Below, in pieces: positions 12,227 through 23,875 of a stretch of DNA of 64,000 bases. The stretch lies in the NCBI GenBank assembly GCA_020055645.1, contig CM034546.1, positions 118,594,375-118,658,374 of the forward strand, written 5' to 3'. Source of the stretch: Tomocerus qinae. Taxonomy: Eukaryota; Arthropoda; Collembola; Entomobryomorpha; Tomoceridae. The position numbers were made by a program, and so were the translations under genes. Under the pieces are notes generated by a model. That model worked only from the letters and a program-made list of their open reading frames with translations, had not been told where the DNA came from and made no database searches. Numbering within the stretch: position 1 is the stretch's first letter; each line of letters begins with the position of its first letter.

Positions 12227-15200
12227 CAAGAATTCCCCAAAAGAACATAAATATGTCAGATTTAACTTGGCTTTTCTCAGACATCCTAAGAAAGATGAGA
12301 GCGCTCCAAAGAAAGAAAAATTCTAACAACTACTACTACAACCAACCAACGACTACTCCACATGAATAACACAACAGATTTTATCAAATCATGCATGTCA
12401 GAAACTAAGCCAGTCCAGACCGTTCTACTCTTTGCTCTTTCACATACCTTTGTAGCTATTTATTAACCACCTATACAGTTATATCATACCGAGAAAGGTT
12501 ACAATACTCTGAAATCTACTTTATTTCGATTAAAACCCTGGCATAATGCTAGGAATTATGGATGAACGCATGACTCTTGCTCAAGGCTTTCAAAATTATT
12601 TTTTCGCTTAGAATCAGGCAACGGAAAACACGCGTCTTTTTATCACAAGGTCTTTCTATTACAAAATTAAATCTACAATTACCATAATATATTAATGCTA
12701 TTTGAAATCCTTGAATTATCTAAATATAATTTCATCATACGATTCCACAAAGCTACTTTCTGAATTGGTTATTTTTCCATTTGCGTTTTCCCTATTTGCA
12801 TATTTACCTACAGCAGATTTCAAGGCGGAAAGCCCACAGTAGTTGGGAAATTTTTCCGTTCCCAATAAGTTTAATGGAATCAAAAAAACTAAATGAGTCC
12901 TTCAGGGACAAGATGCATCTTGACTTTCGTGCTTTCTCAATGCAATGAAAGAATTCGTGCCTGACTCAAATGACTCCGAGAGTAAACATCTAAATAAATG
13001 GAGAGGGTCCTCTTGCTGGTTATTAAGGGCAATTTCCTTTGCAACTGAAACAGGAAAACATCTAAGGTTGCTTGTGTTAGGACAAGGGTCTAAATACATG
13101 GCAGTTAAGGTAAACACTACAGGTCGTAGCTCCTATAGAGGTTTTATTAGGTATTGCTTCGAAACACACAATTTCCGCCTTGTTTGAGTATTTCTCAAGT
13201 CACGCTGCGCCGCAGCATCCATTCTATAGCTTTAAGCATAAACGACACCGTTGTTTTCGTCGGCCATTTCAATTTTACCTGAGCACCCCTTAGGGTGCCA
13301 CAACCAACAAGTATTTCGCTTTGGAATATTTCCAATTAGTGTGTGTATTTGCACGATTCCGTTGTTATAAGCTTCGTAGTTCAAACAGATAGTACTTGAC
13401 CTGTGGAAGCAGTTGTTGTGACGCTGATGACCGATATCGATTTTGTCAACAGAAACTACACTTGAGTGCAGGTGATACCACTCTACAGTAGATAATACCC
13501 CTACAAAAGAGCCACTTGAAAGATGCAAACGATATGCATGTGCTTTTCGCAACGACTCCCCTCTAAAATCAAACTTAACTGTAATAGCAAATTGTAAATG
13601 CTATAACCACGCAGTTGAGAAAAGCAAGGATGATGCCAATGTTGATTGATTATAGCTACTAAAGTATATGGGCGTAGATATATCAAAAATAATAAATTTT
13701 TTGATGAGGTATGACATGTGCTATATTTCATTGGGAGAAAAGCATACGGAGGCAGTTATGCTTTAGTAGCTTACTTCCCATGTCTGCCAATTCTCCACTT
13801 CCTCACGTAAGAACTGTTTAGATAAGTGGAGAGAAAGGTAGTGAAAAGTATCACAATAAATCAGGATTCGAGTCAGGAAGATGGAACTTTGTCTTCAAGT
13901 CGGAAAAGACGTGCAAAAAGGCAATGGGAATAGTTAGGTTGAATGTTGAGCATTCAGATATTGACAAGATGACGTAAATGGAAAGACTTGAACCACAACG
14001 AAATAAATTGGCTCAGATAAAAAGAGAGGCAGGAACAGGACATGGAAGTAACCTTATTTACTTTTATGTACGAGTATAGTGCACTCTAAACTGAAAAGAA
14101 GGTACGCAGCCAAAATCCGGACATAAAAATATGTGTTTGCTTAATAGCTACTACTACTATAGTATTCTTAAGTTATATAAGAAAGGAGGCTCTAGTGTTT
14201 ATTCTGATAAATAATAGAGTAATATAATAAAATAAATATGTAGAAAGAATGCCGTGTACGATAGGTAGTTTTTTTGTATAGAGCATCGTATTATTATGGT
14301 TGAGCAAGTAGTAGGGAAGTCAAAAGGTACAAAGTTCTCGGTTCAACTACCTGTATGTAATACTGAACAAGACAGTGGCGCTACAGTTACATGTAATGCT
14401 ATAGCTAGGTTTCCAATGAAATGTTTTTGCAGGGAGAGAAAATCTCCAACCGAACCAGAGCAGTTAGCGTCTCTGCCCTTTCTGCCGCGTCTGCAGAACC
14501 TAAGACACGTTTGCTAAAGATCTCTCCATATAACAAAGCCTATATAGAAAGAACCAATCAGCTCGTACAAAGAGATAGTCACGTACTAACTTGACTATTG
14601 TATCTTGTATGCATATTTCTTACTTACGACTAACTGGTTAGAGTCAAAAGTTTTTACTTACTTTCTGTTGTGGAGATTGTAGTGGCACACAAATGGTTTA
14701 CGAGTAGAGTAGTTCAGGAAATCTTTCAACTTTCCTTTCTCGAACTTTTACCTTTGAACTGATTCTAATAGGGATGAATTATTAACTCACTTCCCTGATA
14801 TGTATTATAAGCTTTTTATTTTGCAGCCGCAGTTAATTTGAGTAATTGGACCTCTATTTGTGGCACAGTGTATGTATTTAAATACAAATTGTATTCTGCA
14901 GGTTCCTCAGCTGAGTTAGTTAATTATATGGTTACCGTGTAGTCGTTGACTTGTTTTAAATTGATAGCTGGAGGGACTTTGGAGCTGAACTGAAGGTTTG
15001 TTACAAGGAATTTGTAGTAATAACGATGAAAGGTAAGCTTAGTAATGGATCTTGTAGTACAGATGTATACTCAGTATGTGTTGGCAGAGGAAAGCAGAGA
15101 GAAACGAGGACCAAACTGCACGGAGAGTGAAAGCAGACTGGCGGGGGACTGCGGACCTGATGCAGCTTATACCTTGCTTCTCAGTCGGAAATGAGAATGG

Positions 15201-18200
15201 GAGCAGGAGTACGGAAATTTATAGTCACAACGTACGTATTCGTGCAAAGCTGCAGCTACAGTCCGACGGCAGTCGGTCGGGACGGAAAGACCCACAGCCG
15301 AACCAAAAAACTCCCAAGCCTTTTTCTCACTATAGTCTTGACGAAAGTTGAGCGGTTGAAATTCAGACTCGGTTGAAAAATAAAAAAGTTTTCAAGCTAT
15401 GACTTCTGTGTGATGTTACTCCTTTAGCTAAGCTATTCGTAGATTAGATTGAAGACCCGTCCGTTAAGTTTACTAGGCTCATGTCCAATGCTCTCTTCTG
15501 ACTTGGGCAGACTTGGGGGAATTGAAGATACTATTTATTTAAAAGTGAACTACGAATAAATAACTAATGCATTGCTTATGAAATGACCTTTAATTAAACC
15601 ATCTCATTTTGGTTATTCATTCCTGCTCTCGATTTAAATGTCAAATGTGCATTTTCCAAAATGAAATACACAAGATAGAAGTTTCATTACCAAAGACATT
15701 TTTATAAATTCAATAGTTTTAATAGACACCTCCCTTGGTGAGAAAAGTCGGGAATTGTAGACATGGAAAATGTAAAGCACTTTAAGGTTGGAGAAAGTTG
15801 TGGCTACTGGATATTTGATACACGCTGTGCTTCTAATATCTTCACAGATAGAAGCTGAGCTAAACAACACCAAACGAAATACACTTTAGGTTTGTCTTGC
15901 CTGACACATAATTCCCAGCATGATTTGTTTGCAAAATACGCAAAAGATGTAACTGTCAAACCAAACACATATAAAGGTCATTTTGACCCATTTTTGCCTG
16001 TCCTAAATTCACAAAATATGAAACTCCAATAATGTCAAACGGAAAGTTCAGGAGTTACGATGACCGCCCCATGTCTAGATATAATTCTACTTTTAGAAAT
16101 ACCTAAAAGATCTCCCTGTGAAATGATTTGGAATTTACGGTGGATGGGTGACAAGCACAGTCCTTTTGTTTATAAACTGTTATATGTAAACCTGCAGACA
16201 GATTACTTATTTATGGGGCAATGGTTTAAGTATAGTATAGGTATAGTAATTTTCTTACATATAAATACTTAAATACTACAAGAAACTTACATGCTATAAG
16301 AATCGCACGCACTACGCAGCCATGTCATCCTCAAAGCATTTTCTGACTTGGTATCCTTCTCATTTGTTTTTTCAATCTAAGAGTATGTTTGTTCTCTGCA
16401 TAAATTATACTATCACTTACAGTTTTGCTGCTGGACTTTCTTTACCCCACTGTACAATGATATATTAGAAGGGTAATATTACAGGAAGATAATCTCAAGT
16501 TATGTCTTAAGGAATGTTAAGGTGCATCCATCAATGCTGTAAGTAGTTTTCTTAATTTTGCATCAATTTGGCCCTTGAAAATTATTAACTAGCCTGGAAG
16601 GGTCATAAGGGTTATTAGGCTTAATTCAATTTAGAGCTCTAAATGTTATAATGGACATATTTGACAAAATAATTTTACCTTTTCGGAGAATTCATTTAAG
16701 AAGTCATTTCAAAGTAGCTCAATATTTTTTGAGCCTTCTGGCTTTTCATTTTATTCAGTCAGTGTTGATTTACCAGCAAAATGATAGAAAGATAAGATTT
16801 GAATTTCATTGTAGTTGCAATGTAAATTGGCGGAGTTCATAGCTTCTTCCAATGGAGCATTAATTCCCTTAAAGCAGTGTATGTCTACTTGGAGCCCTTA
16901 GGGTTCTTTCTTGCCTGGTATTTCTATTTACATTCAGTAGATCGTGAAGAGGAAATGTGGTATTCCAAATCTAACTTTGCCAACTACGTCACTCGTCCCA
17001 GTGTAATGCAAAGTATAGAGCCAATCCTGTGTTAATATCTTATATTCAACACCTTGGTCGATTTATAATAAGTTAGGAAAAGATACAAATATGTATATAG
17101 TATGTATGTAGAAAGTAAGTAAGTAAGTAGAGTAGTAGATCTGTAGGTGTAAGTAACGTCTTTAGTGTTATTATAATAGGGATATGCATGGGAATACATA
17201 TAAACAGAAAGTAGGTATATAGTGTGTGTCTAATGTATCGGGTCGTGAGGGAGTATAAGAGATAGGACTGAGTTTTGTGTTACGTGCACAGGATATGACA
17301 AGAAAGTGGCACACATAGCTAGTTTACTTTTACTGTTGCACTCGCCCAGTAGAAGGAAATCGATCGACGAACTGTAGTACTGGATCTCGCCCACGTCTTC
17401 TTTTCCAGATATGGTAGGTATTCCCGTATAGATATCAAAATGTTATACTAATAGCCGCATACACCTCGTTCTACTATAACATAACACACACCTACCTACA
17501 TACCTACATAATATCACCGCATTATAGTTAATGTTAGGCGTAGTAGGGAAAGGCATAGAATTGTGACTACTGTAGGACGTGCATGTTCAGAATTCGGGAA
17601 GAAGCTTTGGTCTTGGTTCAATTTAAGCTGAGCTGTCACTGCCGATTCACTTTTTTATGGCTCCTGTACAGAGGATATTAAGCTGTACTGAGAGATAGAC
17701 ATGAATTAGATTGACGATCCAACTAACATACGCTAAGCCAGTCTTATCTCCCTCCCGTAGAACATTTCCCATGGATAAGTGTGCTGATACATCTCCTGCC
17801 TTATATGTCTCTGGACTTTCTGATTTTTCTGATGGGCTACGATGGAATTGCGTCTCTCGCCTTCAGCCCAATGGAAATGTTTGCAATTCTCCTTGGATAG
17901 ATGTCTTGGAACTGCCCACAGAATGACTTTTATGGGCTTCCCTTCGAATTATTACACATTTATTATGCATCTTCTCGCCATTACATTGTATTATTGCTCT
18001 TTCCTAACCTCAACTATATACCACTGATTTCATGAATATATCCATTTCAAACCCAACTATTGCAATATCTAACGTTTCAACTCATGCTTCTCATGTTATC
18101 GTTCTATCTCTTTTCCCAATGAGATACCGCTAAATATTACTATTTACGACATCCTTCGTTAGCATAAATGAACAGATTATCAAAGTTATAGTTTCATACC

Positions 18201-18950
18201 TAAATGTAGGTTCCTATTTTGTTTACACAAACAGTCAAATTTATACAAGAGGGATTTACTAAATCTGGAACCTGACTATTTTGTAAGGTAATGTTTTAAA
18301 TCAGACCGATGAACAATGAATCTAATTACTACTAACCGTAGAGAATTTGAACGTAAGTTACAACACCCATTTACAAATTATTGTAGTTTGCAATAAATAA
18401 ATCATATAAAATTTACAGATTCGTTGGTCTTTATTTCGTATATTTATGCAATTATTTTTTAAATTTATTTGGTACGTACATTTTATTGGTACGATGATTT
18501 AGACTATTATTAGTACAGTTTGGTGACTGTATTGCAGGAATTCTGTAGTTCACGTATCCAGACATTTCTTCTGCATGCACTCGTCCTATTAGCTAAGCTA
18601 TTACTTCATGACAGAAAGAATTCACAAAAGATGGGCTGAAAAATGAAGTACGGGTGTTGTAGATTTGTAGGTAAATATCACCTCATTAAAATTCTCATTT
18701 TCACCAACGTCTACAGCATTAGAGTGGAGTTGCATCTTGAGATCTTTTTCTACGTTCTTTAATACATTCTTGACAATAGCATACCGCTTTTCTTAATGGA
18801 GCTCCAGGCCTCGAGAAAAGCAAATGAAAGTTTGCATGTTGCTTTTAGTCATCTAGTATTTCATCTGGGACGACGACATGTCAGCTTCCATTACATTCCC
18901 TATAATAAATATATATTTGGTGTGCCGTATTGGTAAGAATAAGAGACTTA
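12227..18950. other. gene-poor stretch upstream of the ITG-like gene
   Basis: No recognisable coding exon. A locally G+C-richer patch at about 15070-15340 contains, on the minus strand, a TATAAATT at 15223-15216 followed by mixed sequence. It is a candidate promoter and first non-coding exon for the ITG-like gene, but this is only a guess. Simple GTAA/TAGTA repeats lie around 17100-17140 and CCTA-type repeats around 17480-17510. Confidence 0.35.
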
Positions 18951-19068
18951 GGCCCGTATTATGACAATCGTCTTATGTTCATGAGAAGCCGTCAAGACAT
19001 CGATTTTCACGTATTTTAGAAGTCTCGAGGGGCCCTCAGCACTTAAGACGAGGTTCATAATACTGCCC
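18951..19068. mobile_element. short MITE with 25-bp terminal inverted repeats, Harbinger-like
   Basis: The first 25 bp (18951-18975, GGCCCGTATTATGAC...) match the reverse complement of the last 25 bp (19044-19068, ...TTCATAATACTGCCC) with about five mismatches. The 118-bp interior has no coding capacity. Termini of the GGSCMGTATT type and an imperfect 3-bp flank (TTA left, TTT right) resemble PIF/Harbinger MITEs, which duplicate TWA. The superfamily call is inference; the inverted repeat is direct observation. Confidence 0.55.
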
Positions 19069-20414
19069 TTTGCTCCTCAAAACTATTATTTTCCAAAAGA
19101 GAAGGTTGGATATTTTAAAACACTTAACTACATTTGACCTGCAGAATATTTAATTATAAATTACAGCTAGAACGAAAATAATACCTAGCTGCACAAAAGT
19201 GGTTAAATCAAAGATGTTATTTAAAATATTGAGTCAAACAGGTCAAATAGGTTTATTCTAAGCATTACGGCATGTTTTCTCAGGTGTTCCCTTCTCCGTT
19301 CTTGCATCTGATACTCTATACTTATATTTGAAGGTATGATGAGCTTTCCTATTTTGTTCTTGAGACATTCGGTGGTGTCTGGCATGGAATTTTATGCACC
19401 ATATTTTATGCACCAGCATATGATATGGCTATAGTACTCTGTTCTACAGTATCTTACTGAATCCTCTTTTTGAAATGTATATGAATTCTGCTGAGATAGA
19501 ATATTCTCAAGTTTTCAGTAAAGGGCAAGTAAACGATGAAATAAATCACATAATACTTTCCAGCAGACTGAGTTGGGTGGTTATGTTTCCCAACTAAGCC
19601 TGGGCTAATCTATGGTCTTATGTCAACATTTTCAAGTAGAAGCTGCATAAACCATACAAAGTAGGCTTTTTAATATTTCAAAAATATTCTACTCTCTCAG
19701 TGTTTTGTTAATGCTCAGCGACCCATGTCAAAAGGAAGGAAATGTGAAACCTTCGTGATTCTTCCTACGCATCATCTTACGTGGTTTTTGAAAGCGGACA
19801 ACGATTGCACTCGTTAAACGCATTAAACATCCATTACTTTTACCATCGTATTACATGAATATATTTTTCTATTTTCTTACTCCCACATTTTTTGTACTCC
19901 CACACATGCCTTTTGGTGGAATATTCGATTCACTTCAATCTGTTCACGGCTGTAATTTGTATTTAAAGATTAACTTCAAACTTACATCAATGCGGATACT
20001 ACGTCATTTATGAAAATGGGAAATATAAGTCCAATTACCCTAGATTTTGTACCCAGAAGGTGAACTTCTCTATGTTAATGTCAACTACAGGTGCGCTTGG
20101 TAAATCTATGATTCGGGTATGAAGCTAGTTCGTGTAGTAACAGAAAAAAGCATTATTGTTATGAAATGCGCATTGTGCATTTTATGTATTATGTATACAG
20201 CTATTTCCGCCCACTGGCACAATATAGAATTTATTACTTGAATCAAATTATTTTTCAAATAACATGTTTTTGATTTTCGAAAACAAAACTTGTATTTCTT
20301 CCTCAACACAACTTACTTATATGAACCTGCCTATATTGAAGGATTTCTAAACGAGTTGAATCACCTTTAATCCTAAAGGATTCCTAAGGCTACAACATAA
20401 ACACGACATACATC
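19069..20414. other. non-coding stretch, nothing recognised
   Basis: AT-rich sequence between the Harbinger-like MITE and the nested repeat cluster. No exon, RNA gene or clear repeat was seen. Confidence 0.5.
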
Positions 20415-20422
20415 CATGCTCT

Positions 20423-20887
20423 CAACCCGTGGCAGATCCCCATGGAAAAATGAAAAAATGAAAAGTGGGTGGGAAAGCTCGCCTATTGACGTCATTGGCG
20501 AGTGTGTATTTAAATTGAGATCCCCAAGCGGGGGGAATTAGGGATCGGCTGTAGTCATGTAAATTTTCCACACATTTTCACTTGTTCCCAAGGAATATAG
20601 AATATAATATTATAGAAAAGGAATGGCAGATTATTCGATTTATTGGGGGTTCGGAACAAGTGAAAATGTGTGGAAAATTTACATGACAGCCGATCCCTAA
20701 TTCCCCCCACTTGGGGATCTCAATTTAAATACACACTCGCCAATGACGTCAATTGGCGAGCTTTCCCACCCACTTTTCATTTTTTCATTTTTCCATGGGG
20801 ATCTGCCACGGGTTGCTTGTTCCGAACCCCCAATAAATCGAATAATCTGCCATTCCTTTTCTATAATATTATATTCTATATTCCTTG
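20423..20887 (+). mobile_element. 230-bp DNA element copy 1, interrupted by copy 2
   Basis: Outer copy of a short DNA element in plus orientation, split into 20423-20588 and 20824-20887 (230 bp once the insertion and duplicated target are removed, the same length as copy 3). An 8-bp direct repeat CATGCTCT flanks it (20415-20422 and 20888-20895). The ends are CAACCCGTGG at the left and TTCCTTG at the right, so terminal inverted identity is only CAA. It carries a CRE-centred palindrome at 20478-20502 (TGACGTCA flanked by inverted CCAAT-type words, one base altered in this copy), then TATTTAAAT. There is no open frame of its own, so it is non-autonomous. Confidence 0.8.
20589..20815 (-). mobile_element. 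230-bp DNA element copy 2, inserted in inverted orientation inside copy 1
   Basis: A complete reverse-oriented copy (227 bp) beginning CAAGGAATAT and ending CCACGGGTTG on the plus strand. It is flanked by an exact 8-bp duplication CTTGTTCC (20581-20588 and 20816-20823) that is single in copy 3, which shows it jumped into copy 1 and used CTTGTTCC as target. Its CRE-centred palindrome lies at 20736-20760. Near identity to copies 1 and 3 indicates recent activity. Confidence 0.85.
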
Positions 20888-20906
20888 CATGCTCTTCAGT
20901 TATGGC

Positions 20907-21136
20907 CAACCCGTGGCAGATCCCCATGGAAAAATGAAAAAATGAAAAGTGGGTGGGAAAGCTCGCCAATTGACGTCATTGGCGAGTGTGTATTTAAATT
21001 GAGATCCCCAAGCGGGGGGAATTAGGGATCGGCTGTAGTCATGTAAATTTTCCACACATTTTCACTTGTTCCGAACCCCCAATAAATCGAATAATCTGCC
21101 ATTCCTTTTCTATAATATTATATTCTATATTCCTTG
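20907..21136 (+). mobile_element. 230-bp DNA element copy 3, intact
   Basis: Uninterrupted copy with the same ends as copies 1 and 2 and a flanking duplication AGTTATGGC (20898-20906 and 21137-21145; 9 bp as read, or 8 bp if the left edge is one base earlier). It starts only about 11 bp after the end of copy 1's target duplication. Internal layout: CATGGAAAAATG-rich left part; a near-perfect 25-bp palindrome at 20962-20986 centred on TGACGTCA with CCAAT/ATTGG arms; TATTTAAAT; a GATCCCC...GGGATC inverted pair; and an AT-rich right end. It has no coding capacity. The superfamily is uncertain; an 8-bp duplication suits hAT, P or Mutator-type elements. Confidence 0.85.
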
Positions 21137-21145
21137 AGTTATGGC

Positions 21146-22246
21146 TAAGGCGAGCTTTGTAACAAATACAATTACATTACGATAATCGGCTTTATTGTTT
21201 ACTGCCAGATGTGAAAATTACATTGGTAAAAGTATAGAAATGGAATCTAATTACGCATAAGGTTTTGTTTAATTGGACTCTAAAGTAATCACAAATACAT
21301 TTAATTAAAAGTTGGGAAGAATAATCTACTTTGTCTCTAGGGCCCTTGATGAACCTTTTCGGAGTAATTCCCTCTCAGGAGCTGGTATTGGGCAGCCGTT
21401 ACCAAAATATCAACTCGTTTTAAATACATTTTTCAAAGATTTGGCATATCTGCGTATTGAGAGCGATTTTACACAGAAAGAGAAAACTCCTACTATTCAG
21501 TAGTAGTATTCATTTGGTACAGAAATGTAAATGACAATAGGCTGTCTGAAGTCTGAACTGAATCTTTGTTTTTTTAATGCGTAGTTTTCCTAGAAGAACG
21601 AAAAATGAAAGTTCTCAACGGGATACCACATCTTTTAAGAGTTCTTATCATCATGACATGGCGAAATTTTCTCCTGAAGTTTTTGTATAAAGTTGAGAAA
21701 GTCTCGTTTATAGTGTGCGATATACTTATCAAAAATTTTCAAGATAAATCGACGATGGCTGTGGCAGGCCAGGAATTACATTTTATTCTTATCTTTAGAC
21801 AGCAAGACAAAAGACAATTTCCTGTCGTATCAAAGTCTAGGCTTGAATACAAGGTGTATCAAATTATTTTCGTCCCGTTAACTACTATGCAGAATCAACT
21901 TACAGAATATGAATACACTACAGGTTTTGTCAGCTCCTTTTATTTCATAATATTAAAACATTTAATGCTTTCAGAATGCAGACAGCCAAACTCCTGCGCT
22001 TGCCCATTTCCAAACACTGAACACTGAGCAGTAAGCACTACTGCTAGGCTATGCTTTCTAAACTGATGTGATTTTCAATATTATTGCTTGTTGTTTTGTC
22101 TTGAAAATTACTCAAATACTAATTCTAATAATTTACTGTACGTTCACCTAACCGTTTTTCGTCAAATGAGTCAAAAACAGTTCATTGTTAGCTCATTGTA
22201 GTAAAAAGTACGATTTGAATTTGTAGCACTGACTGTTAATATTATG
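21146..22246. other. non-coding stretch upstream of the phosphatase gene
   Basis: It includes a 140-codon open frame (21605-22027) without recognisable domain or signal; I treat it as chance. No SH2-encoding exon for the downstream phosphatase was found here. Confidence 0.45.
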
Positions 22247-22254
22247 TATAAATA
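22247..22254 (+). promoter_or_regulatory. candidate TATA box of the phosphatase gene
   Basis: TATAAATA lies about 95 bp upstream of the phosphatase start codon. An in-frame TAA lies between the box and the ATG, which supports a gene that really begins at the short SH2-less N-terminus. Placement only; no transcript evidence. Confidence 0.35.
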
Positions 22255-22348
22255 AAGTTTATTAATCTTTTTAGCATATAGATAAAATCGTTGTTACAAG
22301 AAGTAAGTCTATTCTCTAAACGAGATAGTAAAGCTATCAAAAAGTGCT

Positions 22349-23875
22349 ATGGAGGATGCAAAGGATAGCACTGTTCATTTGAAGCTACCTAGGAAGGGAA
22401 CTAGTGTTCCAGCTTCTGAATTGGAAGAAAGAATCAAGGAACTCATGGTAGAACGGGGTAAAGGAAATGGATTCCAGAAAGAATTCGAATCTCTTTCGAA
22501 AAAGTGTGCATTTTCTCGGAGCGTAGGGCAGAAAGATGTAAATAAAGACAAAAATCGACACAGAAGTGTTTTACCTTATGACAACTCTAGAGTCATTTTG
22601 GCGAAGCCATGGACTCATGACTATATAAATGCCAATTACATTAAGGTGAGTATAATGTTTCCAAAACCTAAATATTACGTGGTATAAAATGTTAAAATAA
22701 TGAGATTTGATATTTTCCATCCTTTCGAAAGCCTGAGGATAAGATCCATGACGAAGTTGGAAAGAGTACTTTTATTGCTACACAGGGATGTCTCTCTTCC
22801 ACAGTTGCCGATTTTTGGCACATGGTGTGGCAGGAAAATGTTAGTGTCATTGTGATGCTTACTAACGAAGGAAATAAGGTCTTCAAATCAAAATCATTAC
22901 TATCAATTGTTTATACTTTAAAATCACACTATATTTTCTTATGCAGAAATGTTCGCAATATTGGTCGGATCCTGATCCTGCAAAACCTAAAATGTGGGGC
23001 AGAATGCAGTTAATTCATCGTAAATCAGAGGAGCATAAAGGTTTTGTGATTCGAAAGTTTTATCTATGTAAGGATGGAAAGATGCATTCGGTGCTGCAGT
23101 TTCATTTCCAAGTATGCCTTCAAAATGGAAATAACGCACAATGTTGAAATATTGTTACGAACTGGATCAATGTAAAAATAATTTTTTATGTAAAGGGATG
23201 GCCAGATCATGGAGTGCCAGATGACCCCAGTTGTGTTCTGGATTTCATTTCGAAGGTAAATTTTGCTCACAGAAGCTGTGCAAAGCCTGGTCCAATTATT
23301 GTGCATTGCTCTGCTGGGATAGGGAGAACTGGAACGTTTATAGTGATAAACTTTATTTTGGACCAAGTAAGTTGATTCCTAAAAGTTCTACCCAACAGAT
23401 TTTCTTAATTTTTCCTAATTTTTGTAAGTAATGTGGTATGTATTTATAGATCAAAAAATGTGGTTTAAATACTGATATTGATGTAGCACGTACGGTACAA
23501 GCAGCACGGTATCAAAGACCAGGAATGGTGCAGACTGAGGTTCAATACGAATTTATTTACATGGTTCTTCTTTCGTTATATCGAGACTTTATCGCAAAAG
23601 CAACAGAGAGAACAGGTAATTTTCATAATTTTTATATGCAAATCAGAAAATGTATTTGTATAATAAATAACTTTAGTTTTTTCGTCATTATAACATTATT
23701 GAGCCTTAAAATAGTGAAAATGATGAACAATTGCATTAAAATAACATAATTTGTATTGTTTGTAAAATTTCTCTAGAAAGGCTTAGGAGATGTCAGAGGA
23801 AACACAAAGAATAAGTTGGACGAAGGAAAGGATCTTCCTGTAGATAAACTTTCGTCTCTGAAACTCGAAAACTAA
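22349..23875 (+). CDS. SHP/corkscrew-type protein tyrosine phosphatase lacking SH2 domains
   Basis: Cytoplasmic non-receptor tyrosine phosphatase catalytic domain, most like SHP1/SHP2/corkscrew. Exons 22349-22645, 22732-22878, 22947-23111, 23196-23366, 23450-23615 and 23787-23875 give 344 residues. SHP-specific words are [30 protein letters not shown] and [15 protein letters not shown]. Cys241 and Arg247 of the C-x5-R loop, Asp207 of the WPD loop and Gln288/Gln292 of QTEVQY are present. The first 45 residues align with the linker that follows the second SH2 domain in SHP2 ([17 protein letters not shown]), then GFQKEFESL. An in-frame stop sits just upstream and no SH2 exons are visible. Oddities: the phosphotyrosine-loop KNRY reads KNRH (His71), the segment before KCSQYW is shortened, and the exon 2 donor GTCTTC is weak. 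Short introns (68-171 bp) mean it is not a retrocopy. Probably a partial duplicate of corkscrew. Confidence 0.88.

Noticed and set aside
12945..13187. 80-codon plus-strand frame overlapping minus-strand frames
   Set aside because: Both strands open, no domain, no splice logic; treated as chance.
20670..20969. Overlapping open frames on both strands in the nested repeat cluster
   Set aside because: They span inverted copies of a non-coding 230-bp element and mirror each other.
20423..21136. Idea that the inverted palindromic repeats with a TATA box are remnants of viral terminal hairpins
   Set aside because: Exact 8-bp target duplications around each copy and a clean nested insertion explain the structure as a DNA transposon; no viral gene remnant is nearby.
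21605..22027. 140-codon open frame upstream of the phosphatase, considered as missing SH2 or unknown gene
   Set aside because: No FLVRES-like or other SH2 motif, no known domain; AT-biased composition consistent with chance.
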